Notes under the pieces: model-generated
What the model was told of the DNA's origin: nothing
Databases searched by the model: none
Seen by the model: only the letters and a program-made list of their open reading frames with translations
Translations under genes and position numbers: made by a program
From: Amborella trichopoda
Lineage: Eukaryota; Streptophyta; Magnoliopsida; Amborellales; Amborellaceae
NCBI RefSeq assembly: GCF_000471905.2
Contig: NW_006498192.1
Location: 2,966,548 to 3,030,547, forward strand
Length of the DNA stretch: 64,000 bases
Direction of reading: 5' to 3'
Shown: positions 52,810 through 63,594 of the stretch, piece after piece
How the letters are laid out: every line of letters begins with the position of its first letter
Position numbering within the stretch: the stretch's first letter is position 1

Positions 52810-54599
52810 GGTTACCCTGCCAAATTTTATGCTTTGAGAGAAACAAGAAGGAAAACATTTAGAAAATTTCCTTCGGCTTTATTACTTTTTTCTTCCTAGC
52901 CACAGGACTACGTGAACGCCAAGGAGATCCACACAATGTTGCAACTAAGATGCTTAGATGTTTGGATGCAATGTATAGGTCCATTTGTGGAGACTTTACG
53001 GGGAGAAGAGACTTTTTTTAGGGATCTTATCGAAATCTTTAGCCTTAAGGGACTAATTGTGATTCTGACAGCTGAAGATATTGTACGGACCTCGTTAGTC
53101 AGAATCAGGTCTATCTGGCAGTCGAGTGCCATGCTGAAGGGAATTTTTCTCATTTTGGTCTTGGTTTGTTTGTTGTGGATGGTGTGCTGAAGGGCCTTTG
53201 GTTGGCATTCGTTGGCATGGTGCATCCAATTTTACTCGATTGGAAAGGGTACCTCAGTTTATCGAGGTGACCAGCTGTGGGTATAACCCCTACCCACTGC
53301 TTGCAGTGTTGTTATAGAGAAGGACCAAGTTCTGCCTGAATTTGGCCTTCTTGGGGCGTCTTTAACAACTTTTAGTGTGTTTGTTTTGGTTGTTGATGGT
53401 TGCTGAAGGGCCTTTGGTTGGCGACCATCTGCGTGGTGCACCAGATTGTACTCGGTGGGCAGGACACCTCAGTTCATCGAGGTGACAGGCTGTGCGTATA
53501 ACCCTTGCCTCCTGCTAGCAGTTTTGTTAGCATAATAGGTCCAAGTTCTAGCAGACTTTAGCCTTCTTAGGGCGTCTTTACCGTTTTGGAGTGTGGTTGT
53601 GACCTTGTGAGAATAGTGCTTTTCCTCATGAGGCTTGTCTTGCCTTCTTGGCGAATCGTCTATCTTTCGAGTCCTTTTTGTAAATGGACAAAGGAGGTCA
53701 AAATCTTTCTTAATGCTTGTATTTTTGGATCATGGTATTGTGACATCAGGATTTTTCTCTTGAAAATGTGGGCTGAAGCCTCCTATTAAAGCGAGTGCTG
53801 CATCAACGTACTTATTGGTCCAAGCGTCCTTTATGGATTTTCACTTGGACTTGGGAAGTGGCACCATAGAGACTTTTTTCACCAACTTCCTTCATTTTTG
53901 GGGCTTTTTACCCTTGACCTTTTGGCCATGTCCACCCTTATTCTTTCTATTTTTACTCATGGTGCCCTATCGGGGATTTACAGTGCTCGGGTTTTTTTAA
54001 TTTTTACAGAACTCTTTTACTCATAGTTTTGTGACCATGTCCATCCGTCATTTTTACTCATGGCGTTCCCTTGTCTAGGTATACACCTTGCTCGTTTTTT
54101 TTTTCTCTTTTTTTTTTTTTGTGAAGGCGTGTTTAAGGTCCTGCCTTCGACACTTGTCCGAAGCCTTTTATCGTCATGCAACCAAGGCGTGTACTATAGT
54201 TTAAGGTCATATAGCTGGGCCATAATGGAGATGAGTGGCAGTCTTTTGTGTCCATGCAGTGAGTATGGTGGTGGTTTGACTCACTTTAGGGAAATGGCAC
54301 GAGGCTACCTATGAAGGATGGATGATGTATGATTGGAAGGTAAAAAGTGGTGACCTACTAATTGACGACGAGTATGGATGATGAGATGGTTCACCATTTT
54401 GTGAGCACGGGTGAGACTCATTGGGGAATGATGAATGCTAATGAAGGGATTCACTTGGGAGTTATGAAGGTGATGTGCGCACATGGATGGGTTAGTTTGG
54501 GAAGACGTGCTTGAAGATGCACGTAAAGGGCATGTACGCGTGTGTGGGGGCGAGTTTAAGGTTGTTCCTTTGGGACTTGTGCAAAGCAATTTAACATCA
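52810..54599 (-). other. 3' untranslated region of E
   Basis: No gene is seen. The LTR-proximal segment matches B and C. TTTTTACTCATGG-type motifs recur at 53,950-54,062, the counterpart of CATGAGTAAAA in C. T-runs lie at 54,090-54,120. Confidence 0.65.
53175..53606. repeat. 216-bp tandem duplication in E
   Basis: GAAGGGCCTTTGGTTGGC occurs at 53,189 and again at 53,405, and the order of segments after it (CACCTCAGTT, TCGAGGTGA, TATAACCC, CCTTCTTxGGGCGTC) repeats. B has one copy (about 9,090-9,330), so E gained the second. Confidence 0.8.
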
Positions 54600-55490
54600 T
54601 GCAGTCAGGATGTGCACTATGGTTTAAGGTCATATAGTTTGGACAATGGTTATGCCGTTTAGAGTCATGCAGTTAGGAACAAGCAGTTTAAGATTGTGCA
54701 ACTAGACCTTCGCTACAGTTTAAGGTCATATAGTTTGGACCATGGTGTTAAGCCTTTTAACGTCATGTGGCGAGAATGTGCACTATAGTTTAAGGTCAGG
54801 TAGTTTGGAACATGGTTATGAAGTTTAAAGTCATGCAACTAGGACCATGCAGTTTAAGGTCATGCAACAAGACCTCTACTACATTTTAAGGTCAAATAGT
54901 TTGGACCATGCAAGTTAGGGTCGTGCATCTAGACCAAGGCTGTGTAGTTTAAGGTCACGTAGCATGGACCTAGGCTGCTCAGTTTAAGGTCATATAGCAT
55001 GGACCAAAGCTGTGCAGTTTAAGGTCATGCAGCACGGACCATGGTATGCAGTTTAAAGTCATGCAACTAGGACCATGCAGTTTAAGGTCGTGCAACTAGA
55101 CCTTCGTTACAATTGAAGGTCATATAGTTTGGACCAGGCAGTTTAGGGTCGTGCATCTAGACCAAGGCTGTGCAGTTTAAGGTCATGCAGCATAGACCAA
55201 GGCTGAACAGTTTCAGGTCATGTAGCACAGACCATGGCTGGGCAGTTTAGGGTCATGCAGCACGGAGCATGGTTATGCAGTTTAAAGTCATGCAATTAGG
55301 ACCATGCAGTTTAAGGTCATGCAACTAGACCTCCGCTACAGTTTAAGGTCATATAGTTTGGATCATGAAGTTTAGGGGCTTGCATCTAGACCTAGGCTGT
55401 GCAGTTTAAGGTCATGCAGCACGCTGTGTAATTATGCTCATGCAGCTCAAACCATGGCTATGTAGTTTAGGGTCATGCAGCACGAACCAT
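54600..55490 (-). repeat. 35-bp minisatellite, 3' untranslated region of E
   Basis: About 25 imperfect units with GCAGTTTAAGGTCATGCA and ACTAGGACCATGCAGTTTAA text. Alternate units end in ACTAGACC or CACGGACCA, giving a higher-order step of several units. Same family as in B, C and F. Confidence 0.9.
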
Positions 55491-56354
55491 TGTGTGGCTC
55501 GCCTAGTAGGTAAAGAAGCTTTATGAGAGGTAGGTCGGTGGATAGCTATCTGACTCCCTGGGGATATAATGATTAAGGCCAATAAGGGTTTAGATAGAGA
55601 AGCTGACTTCACTGGGGATTAGGGGACAAGTACGACTCCCTAAGGTGAAGGGTGGAATTCCATAAGAAATAGGTTCATGGATGGTAACCCAACTCTTGGG
55701 GATAAGACAACTAGGTGCGAGACTGACCCACTGGGGATTGAAGGGGTAAGCACGACCTTAACTGTACAGGGGATCAATGGGCTACAGTACAAGTGTAGTT
55801 CCTATGGGGATGAGGGACAGTGGGCTGCTCCTGATTCCATTGGGGATGACCAGTCATGGCCTGGGTGGAACGACTTGGATGCAACTCTACTGAGGATGAC
55901 AGAGGTTACGGTTTTGATGCAACTCCACTAGGGATAGTGGTAGAATACTCACAGTGATAATCACGTTCAAGCATGTGTGGCGCTAGCCACAAACAGTAGC
56001 GACGATAGCCGTTGATGCACATATTGCCTAGCACGAGCGGCGCTGACATGCACAGGAGTGGTCACAGGCGGCAGTAATACTGGTGCTCGTAGCGTTGGTT
56101 GCACGCAGCATTAGTCATGCTTGGCGATACGGATGACATTAGCCGGCATTCAACATTAGTTGCACACAATGTTAGTGACGGGCGGCGATAAGACTCTTTT
56201 CGGGCCTTGAGTCTGAGCTCGACCAGGTCCACCCCATCTGAAGGTTGGTGCTCGTCGTGATGAGGTTGGCGGTAATCCTTTGTTCGGGCATCAGCTCAGA
56301 GTCGAGCTCGGTCCGGCCCATCACCGTTTGGCCTTTAGGGACTTGTCTGGTATT
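55491..56354 (-). other. Non-coding interior of E
   Basis: No gene is seen. GGGGATTGAAGGGGTAAGCA and related CTGGGGAT segments recur (55,555-55,930). 55,975-56,180 contains GCGGCGCTGAC and AGCCGGCATTCAACATTAG motifs like those of B. It ends at the deletion joint with the protease linker at about 56,354. Confidence 0.55.
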
Positions 56355-57122
56355 TCATGGAATGGGATGTGGAGGGATACCCAACATCTTACTTTGTTTT
56401 TTGACAAGTCGTTGTAGTTTCAATGACCTCGAATGGGGGAGCAGTTGCTTCTTCCTCCATAATGTTTGATTGAACATGGGCTTATAGTTCATAGTTCTCA
56501 TAATGTGATGAGCCTGATCGCTGTAAATAGTCAAATCAGGAGGACCTTTGGCTTCTATTCGAAGTGTATTCACCCCAAGCCCATTGTAGCTCTTTGTCAT
56601 AGGCATGAACTCCTTCAGGTGTTTTAAAGTGATACGCACAACCCCCAATTTATTCTGGAGACTGCGAACCTCGCTACTTAACTGCTCTTTCCCAATAGAA
56701 TCAGGGAAACACAAAACCTTTGGAGGTGGCTGATGTGTTAATTTTCCTTCCAAGAGCGCCATGGGGACTTGCAGGACTTTCTGATGGTTCGGTGTGTAGG
56801 TGACCCTTGGACCTGGGAATTCTGTCCCTATGACCTCCTCAATCTCAAGAGTGACTTCTAGTTCATCTTCTTGTATAAGTGGCTCAGTACTGGCAGCAGA
56901 GGGGGGAACCTCATCTTCAGGGGAAGATTGAGTTTCCTCAGGGATGATGAGCGATAGCATACTGGAATGAATGGGAGTTAGAGGGAGAGTTTTGCCTTGT
57001 CTTTCTTCCTTTTTAAACATGCTCATGAGTGTTCTCCCAATATCTTTGACATCTTCATGAGGAGAGGGTTCTATCTTCCTTATAGATGCCAAATCACCAT
57101 CATTTGACTTTTGGGGTGACAC
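56355..57122 (-). pseudogene. Post-protease linker of E
   Basis: A 255-residue open frame, the longest uninterrupted piece of this region in the window. It begins SPQKSNDGDLASIRKIEPSP with EDVKDIGRTLMSMFKKEE, continues through an acidic, Ser/Pro-rich part (LPLTPIHSSMLSLIIPEETQ), and ends with IYSDQAHHIMRTMNYKPMFN. The last 35 residues before 56,355 appear frame-shifted. In intact relatives reverse transcriptase follows; here the 3' untranslated region follows after a deletion. Role unknown. Confidence 0.75.
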
Positions 57123-57152
57123 CGAATCTGTGAAGTAGTACTTCGCATTAGC

Positions 57153-57626
57153 TTAGTGAGTTTCGGCTACAGAAAATAGTTTTCTATCAGCATAGACCGT
57201 ATGTTGTCTCCCATCTCGACTTTGGTTGAAGCACTGATGCAATGTGGATGGATCCACCTCTTGATTAAGGAGCCACGAGTGGACGAGAAGGATGTTGTAA
57301 GATGTGTCGGTGTCGATCACATGAAATTGGGCATAATCATTTAATTCACCGATCTTAAGATGAAGGAGGACGGTGCCAGTCAGCTTCTCTCCTGGCTGGT
57401 TGAACCCCTGGACTGTGATATGAGTCGGAGTGAGATCCTCAGACCCTACTCTCAAACGAGTGAGGATTCTTCTTGGGGTAAGGTTGACTGCTGACCCTCC
57501 ATCCAACATAATTCGGTTGATGAGACATGCATGTAACTCACCAGTCACAAAGAGAGGGTGGTTCTGAAATTTTTCTCCCAATTGTAAATCATCATTTGAG
57601 AAGGAGATTTCCATACATCCGCTCAA
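57153..57626 (-). pseudogene. Aspartic protease of element E
   Basis: A 157-residue open frame and the best-preserved protease here. FSNDDLQLGEKFQNHPLFVT leads to GELHACLINRIMLDGGSAVN, with the catalytic Asp at codon 57,503-57,501 in the DGG form common in Tat elements in place of DTG or DSG. HITVQGFNQPGEK, LKIGELNDYAQFHVIDTDTS and EVDPSTLHQCFNQS complete the fold region. The enzyme would process gag-pol. A stop just upstream of the conserved text and another at 57,153 cut it off from the linkers, so it is not part of an intact polyprotein. Confidence 0.85.
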
Positions 57627-58954
57627 GATTGATGGGTCCCCCTCAATGGGTTCCCCTCAATGGGTTCCACTTCGGTCTCGTACACCTTTAGATTAGAGAC
57701 AGCCTGAACCATAGCCATACGGTAATCCTCTGAGAGAATGAGGGCATCATAGATGCTAAGAAGGGTAAGAAGCTTCCTTAGGTGTCCTATCACATCATAT
57801 TTCACCTTTTCCTTGAAGGCTCCTGTGCTCCTAGCCCTGCCACTGGTTTGGGAGGTATGGTAGGATGAGGAGCAGGTTTAGATGGAGAAAGTTTGTTTTA
57901 GGTAGCTGGCTGGCTTGATTGTGCAGCCGGCTTGGTTTGGGTAGTCTGAGTGGATATTTGAGGTTGTGACTTAAGGATAGATGGGTTAGCGGCATCCCAG
58001 GGAATTGAAGGATGGGTAAATTGTTTTAGGTATTTGGGAGAGGAAGGAGCCCAGAGAGTTGGAGGATGGGTAAAGTTGTTGAGGTAATTGGGTAAGGGAG
58101 AAGTGGCGGACCAGAGAACTTCTGGATACCTGGCTTCGGAGGTGGAGGTTGCAGCTTTTTTCCCGGTCTCAGGCTCATTTGCCCCGTGTTGGGTGATTTT
58201 CTTGAGATTTGCACCATGTGGCAAGCTTCCTGAGAATAGAAGCTCTGCCCCATTGATTCTCTTAGTCTCTGATCAAAGTCAGGCTCAGGAGGCCACTGGG
58301 GTTTCTTTGACTTTGACTTCTTGTACTCCCTGGTAGAAGAGGATGGCTCTGACTTAGCTCGAGCCGCCAACGGGTCAGCAACTATTAAGAATCCAGCCAC
58401 TTGAGCTAAAGTCTTTTTCAGTCGTCTTCGGTGCGTCCTGCTCATATTGATTCCTTCGAGCTCTTGTATAGAGCCTCAAAGTCTGGAAATTTCAAGGTTG
58501 TAACTGCTAGAGACATAGAAGAGGAAGGATAAGAAGAAGAATAATAAGAGGAAGAAGGAGAAGGGTCAGTAGGTGAGGGACTTTTAAGGTCGTTTCCCTC
58601 ATTGGACAGATCTGGACAATGTTTTGCGTCATCTCCAGAATTGGTCATGTACACGGGGTCTTTGAGATCTTTCCCTTGCTTAGACCGTTGTGGAGGGCTT
58701 TTAACGTCATCACCCTCATTGGACGTTCCTCGAGTATGAGATAACTCAGGGGTATCCTCTTGATGAGACGAAGAAATGAGGTAGGTGGCAACCGAGATGA
58801 AGTCTCTTAAAATTGACAAGGAAGGAAGAGGCCTGACTGGCTCTACCGGTGGCTGAAGAACCATGTTCTTCCGGTGAGCAGCCCTTGGTGCTCGTCTTCT
58901 TCTAGTCACCTTTGGAGGTGTTTGGTCCATCTTGCTAGGTTTAGGAACAACCAT
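57623..58954 (-). pseudogene. gag-protease linker of E
   Basis: Three open blocks. 58,442-58,954 is basic at the start (KVTRRRRAPRAAHRKN) and then has SSSHQEDTPELSHTRGTSNEG and a Ser run. 58,026-58,445 has ARAKSEPSSSTREYKKSKSK and FDQRLRESMGQSFYSQEACH followed by Pro-rich text. 57,623-57,805 has KYDVIGHLRKLLTLLSIYDA. They match A, B and C. Breaks lie near 58,440 and 57,900. Nearby WGTPSI-like text is duplicated around 57,640-57,665 (CCCTCAATGGGTTCC twice). Confidence 0.78.
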
Positions 58955-59198
58955 AGCTTAATGAATCGCTTCTTTCTTTATAGACTTGAGTCTGCACCAC
59001 CCGTGATGGACTTTCCATGGTTGGGAAGTAGAGGGTTCAGCGGAATCAAAGGCATCATTTTGGGAGTCTTGTACTGGGACACTCTCCAGAGTGCATTTAT
59101 CGGCTTGTGGGTGCTCAGCATAAGCAATGTGACCTGCTTGAACTTTTTCCACCACCACAGCTTCAAACCCATAACATTCATCCAGCTCATGCCCCCAT
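58955..59198 (-). pseudogene. gag C-terminal stub of E
   Basis: 58,958-59,158 reads VVVEKVQAGHIAYAEHPQAD, the end of gag seen in A and B. Just upstream, DECYGFEA-like text belonging to the second Cys/His motif leads to 59,198, where gag stops and LTR sequence begins. At least 80 per cent of gag, plus leader and primer-binding site, are therefore missing. Confidence 0.7.
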
Positions 59199-60242
59199 TG
59201 GTTAGGTGCCTCATTCTAGCCCTCCGGATCCAAATGATCTGGAGGCACATAACTCGGGTTGCTAGTGAACCTGTGGTTTGAGATTGCTCTCTGGGAACCA
59301 AGAGCAAGGGCAGGTATACCAACCAATGAGAGAAGAATTTAAGGCGGGTTTGGGACTTACGCGGGCTGGCTCGAGTGGGTGCCCTCTTAGATCATGTCAG
59401 AAAGCCCCTAGCTGCTTTAGCTGGTTCGGAATCGCCTTCCTTGACCTGTAATCTCCTAATTTTTCTGCACAATACTTATATGGTTAATTTGCAAGACAAG
59501 TGGGTCAAAGAGACCCACCCTTATCTTAAGGCAATGCACATTCGTGTGGCGGAGAATGTGAGAGGTTAGGATGATGGAGTGGAAGTTTCGAGCAAAGTTC
59601 GAACAGAGAAGAAAACTTAATAAAGGGACAAGACTAGCTTGATAGCCCGACAATGTCTGACTCAGAGTGGTAGCAATAAGGGCATGGTACTCAGGACCAG
59701 CACGACGGCAATACTACTAAAAAACTGAGGCCGATATGGCAGTGCTTGGCTAGGTCAACCCTCAATCAAGTGAGAAGAGGAGAGAATGAAGAGAAAGCAC
59801 GAGATGGTGGAGAGATAGGGTCTTGACGGTGTTAGGCGTCGCCAGCCACGACTGTAGAGTAGTAGTGTCATGGCCCTTAGACGGCTCTAGACACTACTGC
59901 TCGCAGCATAAGGGGAAGCAAGGAACTACAAACGATGCTAGGCATTGCCATTGGCAACACAAGAAGGCAGCGCCCCCCTGCACGGGCAGCGATAACCTCT
60001 CGTAGAGCGCATGACAATAGCCTCTCGTGGACCGTGCACAATAGCCATTTGTGAAGTGCGTGGAGGTAGTTCTAATAAGGCATACAACGGTAGGCATGGG
60101 ATGCAGGGGGAGTGGCGATGAGCACTGAACACGCAAAGATCTTGACCAGTTTTGGGGTTATTCAAAGACTGTCGAGATTTCCACTGTATGCTGGTCTTTT
60201 ATTAAGCAGGGGCCCCATGTTGATGAAAACTATCTTCCAACA
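59199..60242 (-). repeat. Collapsed LTR between E and F
   Basis: 1,044 bp with both true ends: TGTTGGAAGA on the minus strand at 60,242 and the TGGTTAGGTGCC end at 59,199. The outer U5 (59,199-59,600) and the extreme U3 (about 60,140-60,242) are recognisable; the middle with TATA box, poly(A) signal and almost all of the repeat array is gone. Acceptor-like TTGTGCAG remains at 59,466/59,465. The remnant middle (59,780-60,110) holds short GATAGCC and CTCGTGG motifs. Confidence 0.75.
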
Positions 60243-61411
60243 GTATGCCCTACCGAATGTTGTGCTTTGAGAGAATCGAGAAGTTCAATCATTTGAGAAG
60301 TTTATCATGATGTCCTTTTGGGGATTTCACTATGCCTGGGTTTTGTTTTTCACATAACTCTTTTACTCATGGTTTCGTGACCATGCCCGTCTGTCATTTT
60401 TACTCATGGTGTTCCCCTGTTCAGGTGTACACTAAGTCCTTTTTTTTCTGTGAAGGCATGTTTAAGGTCATGCCTTCGGCACCTGTGTCAGGCCATTTAA
60501 CATCATGTGGACAAGACGTGCATTATAGTTTTGGGTCATACAACTGGACCATAATGATGCTGAATGACAGTCTATGGAGGCCATGGAGTGAGTATGGTGA
60601 TGGGTTCGACTCACTTTGGGAAGATGGCATGAGGTTGCCTATGAAGGATGGATGATGTATGAACGATGGGTAAAATGTGGTAACCCACTAGCTGACGGCG
60701 AATATGGATTATGGAATGGTTCGCCGTTTTGTGAGCATGGGTAAGACTCATTGGGGAATGGTGAATGATGGTGATATAAATGGACTCACTGGGGAGGTCA
60801 TGAAGGTGGTGTGTGCAAACGATAGGTCGGTTAGGGAAGGCGTGCATGGAGATGTACGTAAAGGGCATGTATGCATATGTGGACTCATTGGGAAGGCAAT
60901 AAAAGTGGTGTGCGCATACAAATGGCTCGGTTGGGGAAGACGTGCATGAAGATGCACATAAAAGGGGTGTGTGCATGTATGGGGGCGTATTTAAGGTCAT
61001 GCCTCCTAGACCTGAGCGAAGAAATTTAACGTCATACGGTCAAGACGTGCACTATGGTTTAAGGTCATACAGCTTGGACCGTGGTAATACGGTTTAAAGT
61101 CATGCAACCAGGATCGTGCAGTTTAAGGTCGTGCGACTAGATCTCTGCTATAGTTTAAGGTCATATAGTTTGGACCATGGCTTGTACAGTTTAAAGGTCA
61201 TGTAACACGGACAAGGGCTGTGCAGTTTAAGGTCATGCAGCACAGACCATGGCTGTGCAGTTTAAGGTCATGCGGCATGGACCATGACTGTGAAGTTTAA
61301 GGTCATGCCATGCGGGCCATGACTGTGTAATTTAAGTTCAAGAGGTGCAGATCCAGTTTAAGGTCATGCAATACAAACCATGGCTGTGAAGTTTACAATC
61401 GTGCAATACAG
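60243..61411 (-). mobile_element. Element F: 3' internal fragment
   Basis: Directly outside the collapsed LTR, GTATGCCCTACCGAATGTTG and GCTTTGAGAGAATCGAGAAG match the 3' internal ends of the other elements. ACTCATGGT motifs (60,365-60,415) and the minisatellite follow. It breaks off at about 61,411 against unrelated sequence. No coding text. Confidence 0.78.
61020..61408 (-). repeat. 35-bp minisatellite of F
   Basis: About ten imperfect units with GTGCAGTTTAAGGTCATGC and GACCATGGCTGTG text, decaying towards the right edge of F. Confidence 0.85.
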
Positions 61412-61463
61412 ATGAGTATACCTCCAATACTATACAATCTAGTCCAGATGAGTATACCTCCAA
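61409..61463. repeat. Short duplication at the F breakpoint
   Basis: CAGATGAGTATACCTCCAA is present at 61,409-61,427 and at 61,445-61,463, a 36-bp step, exactly where F homology ends. It may be filler or a local duplication formed when the break was joined. Confidence 0.7.
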
Positions 61464-63594
61464 GATGTAATAAAGCCCTGTGAAAATTTTATATTTGATA
61501 AATATTTAGAAAATATAGTGGGGATGGACCAAACTGATTTGCTTTTGGGCTTGGTTTAGGTTGGGACTTAAATATAAACTCAAGGAATATAGAATTGGAG
61601 TGCATCCTGTGTTGGTCGAAATAACTCCCATTTAATTTGGATCAAAATTAGGGGATGTGGGGCGTTAGTGAACTTCCTATTTTCAAAGCACTAAATACAC
61701 CTGTCATGGTAAAATTATGAGGTGCAAATGGGTTTTAAGGAGTACACTCCTATGATAGACCTTATCGAAACTAACACTCTTGAGTCCCGGAGTTGAACAC
61801 TCAAGATACCCGTACAAGACCACGGTAAAAAAATACTGATATATCTTTCAATCAATAGAATGTCATTAAACATCAACTAAAAGTAATATTTAATAGAGTT
61901 CTCTCTCATAAGGAAAATTATCTTCCAATTGGTACGAAACCGCTAAACATTGAGTCGAAATAAAATTTCAATATTAACAAATATCTTTTCCTCTAATGAC
62001 AAAAGTCATCCAATAAGTAATAGCATCGGTAAACACTGATTGGAAATTGAAACACAGTTATAACCATCTTACACAATAAAATAAATTGTTGTCTATAAGA
62101 GTAACCGTTACTAGAGAAATCATGTGAGACCTGTGTTAAACATCTTCTTCATCTCTCTATTTCTTTTGTTCCTAAATTTCGATAGAACCTCCCCTTAAGT
62201 GGAGTCAATATTTATATAAATATCCAGAAAGACTCTTATCCCCAGTTAAATTTCTATGGAAATTAGATCTGGTGTTCAAGATTTATGATAATAAAAACAC
62301 TCCTAATTTCAATTAAACAAAGAGAGCCGTTAATGATCAAGAGTGTGCTTCGTAGTTCTTCTCCACGTCTGGTCAATTTATAGAGGGGAGGCAAAGGGTC
62401 ACCTGGGTGAGCCCTGTGAGTGAAAGTAAAGCCCCTATTCAATATACTATTGTTACACACTTCTCCTACCCTTTTACATATACTAGCAGGACACGTGCTC
62501 CGTAGATCACTTGATGTATATATGCACAGACAAAACGATTCATGCCTACGAATTTAATAAATGTCTATGTGAAATATTAGAAGACGATCGTGTACTATGT
62601 AAATGACTATATTAAACAACTTTTCATGGAAAAAGAGCTTTGCTTATCAATATAGGCAAGTTACACACAGATAGGTCCTTCGTGTAAACAGTGGAAGATC
62701 AATAGACAAATATAAAATCTTTCTATTGACAACATTGGTTTAAGGTCCTCACTCTTCATAGACAAACTTTCTTGGATCACCTACAGGTTATAATTGAGCG
62801 TGTGTTTTATAATTGAGCGTGTGTTTTTAGTGAATAAAACATGGATTCAGAAATCACATAAACAGACAACTGTAAAGACGTACACAATATACATGTATGA
62901 AGAAATGGAAGATTGACACGTGTCATCTCAATACATGTAATCTTATAGTTATCATGTTTCAAAGTAAAACCCACTATCTCAATCAATATATTTTGTTTTA
63001 TTGATTTCCAGCTTTCCATAATTGCGATGAAACTGGAGAAGCATACATAAGTTTTTGTGATATTTTTGGAAGTCATCCACTCCAAATAGTTAAAACGTTT
63101 TCCAATTATGCATTGAAAAACAAGCAATTGGCTGAAATGAATTTGTGAAACTCAAAATGAAATAACTAATTATGCACAAAAGAATGACTTACCAAAAATA
63201 ATATCTACAAGAGAATCCTGAACTTTAAGGCGTATAAGACCTTAACATCAATATCTTCAAGGGACATATTTGAACATGCATTATCAAGAACCATGCTCAC
63301 ATTGTCTGTTAAAAAATTTATCTTGTGTACGTTACTGACTTCACTGCATATTTGACATTGTCAGTCATGCATTTGTTAGAACATATTAGTCTTGTATAGG
63401 ACCAAGGAACATATCTTCAAAGACAAAGCCTATTAGTTCATTCATTCAAAATGACTTAAACAACGGACATTCGCACGCCAATATTTATCGGGCGTTCATT
63501 GGAATGTTTCTAGCCCTGTATAAAACTAAAAGTACACCCAACAAATGAATGAGGCTTCTATAGGTTCTATGGAGAAAAATAAAGCCACACCACC
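61464..63594. other. AT-rich right flank, no gene recognised
   Basis: Base composition drops to clearly AT-rich and the LTR families seen to the left do not appear. Open frames are short (longest 106 residues, 62,807-63,127 minus) and match nothing I recognise. A pyrimidine-rich stretch with AATAAA-like and TATATAAATA motifs at 62,150-62,230 could be part of an unrelated LTR, but no ends were found. There is no sign of exons with coding bias. Confidence 0.6.

Larger units (their letters stand above)
52810..59198 (-). mobile_element. Element E: deletion derivative with protease
   Basis: Bounded by LTR 48,694-52,809 and the collapsed LTR 59,199-60,242. In minus-strand order it has a gag C-terminal stub (59,198-58,958), linker (58,954-57,623), protease (57,626-57,153), post-protease linker (57,122-56,355), and the 3' untranslated region. 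There is no reverse transcriptase, integrase or antisense gene. Compared with B, the B segment of about 11,373-13,097 is absent, with the joint near 56,354. Confidence 0.88.

Noticed and set aside
62130-62460. Possible Ty1/copia-like LTR segment (TATATAAATA, AATAAA-like, pyrimidine-rich)
   Set aside because: No LTR ends, no primer-binding site, no partner copy and no coding text were found, so it is mentioned only as composition.
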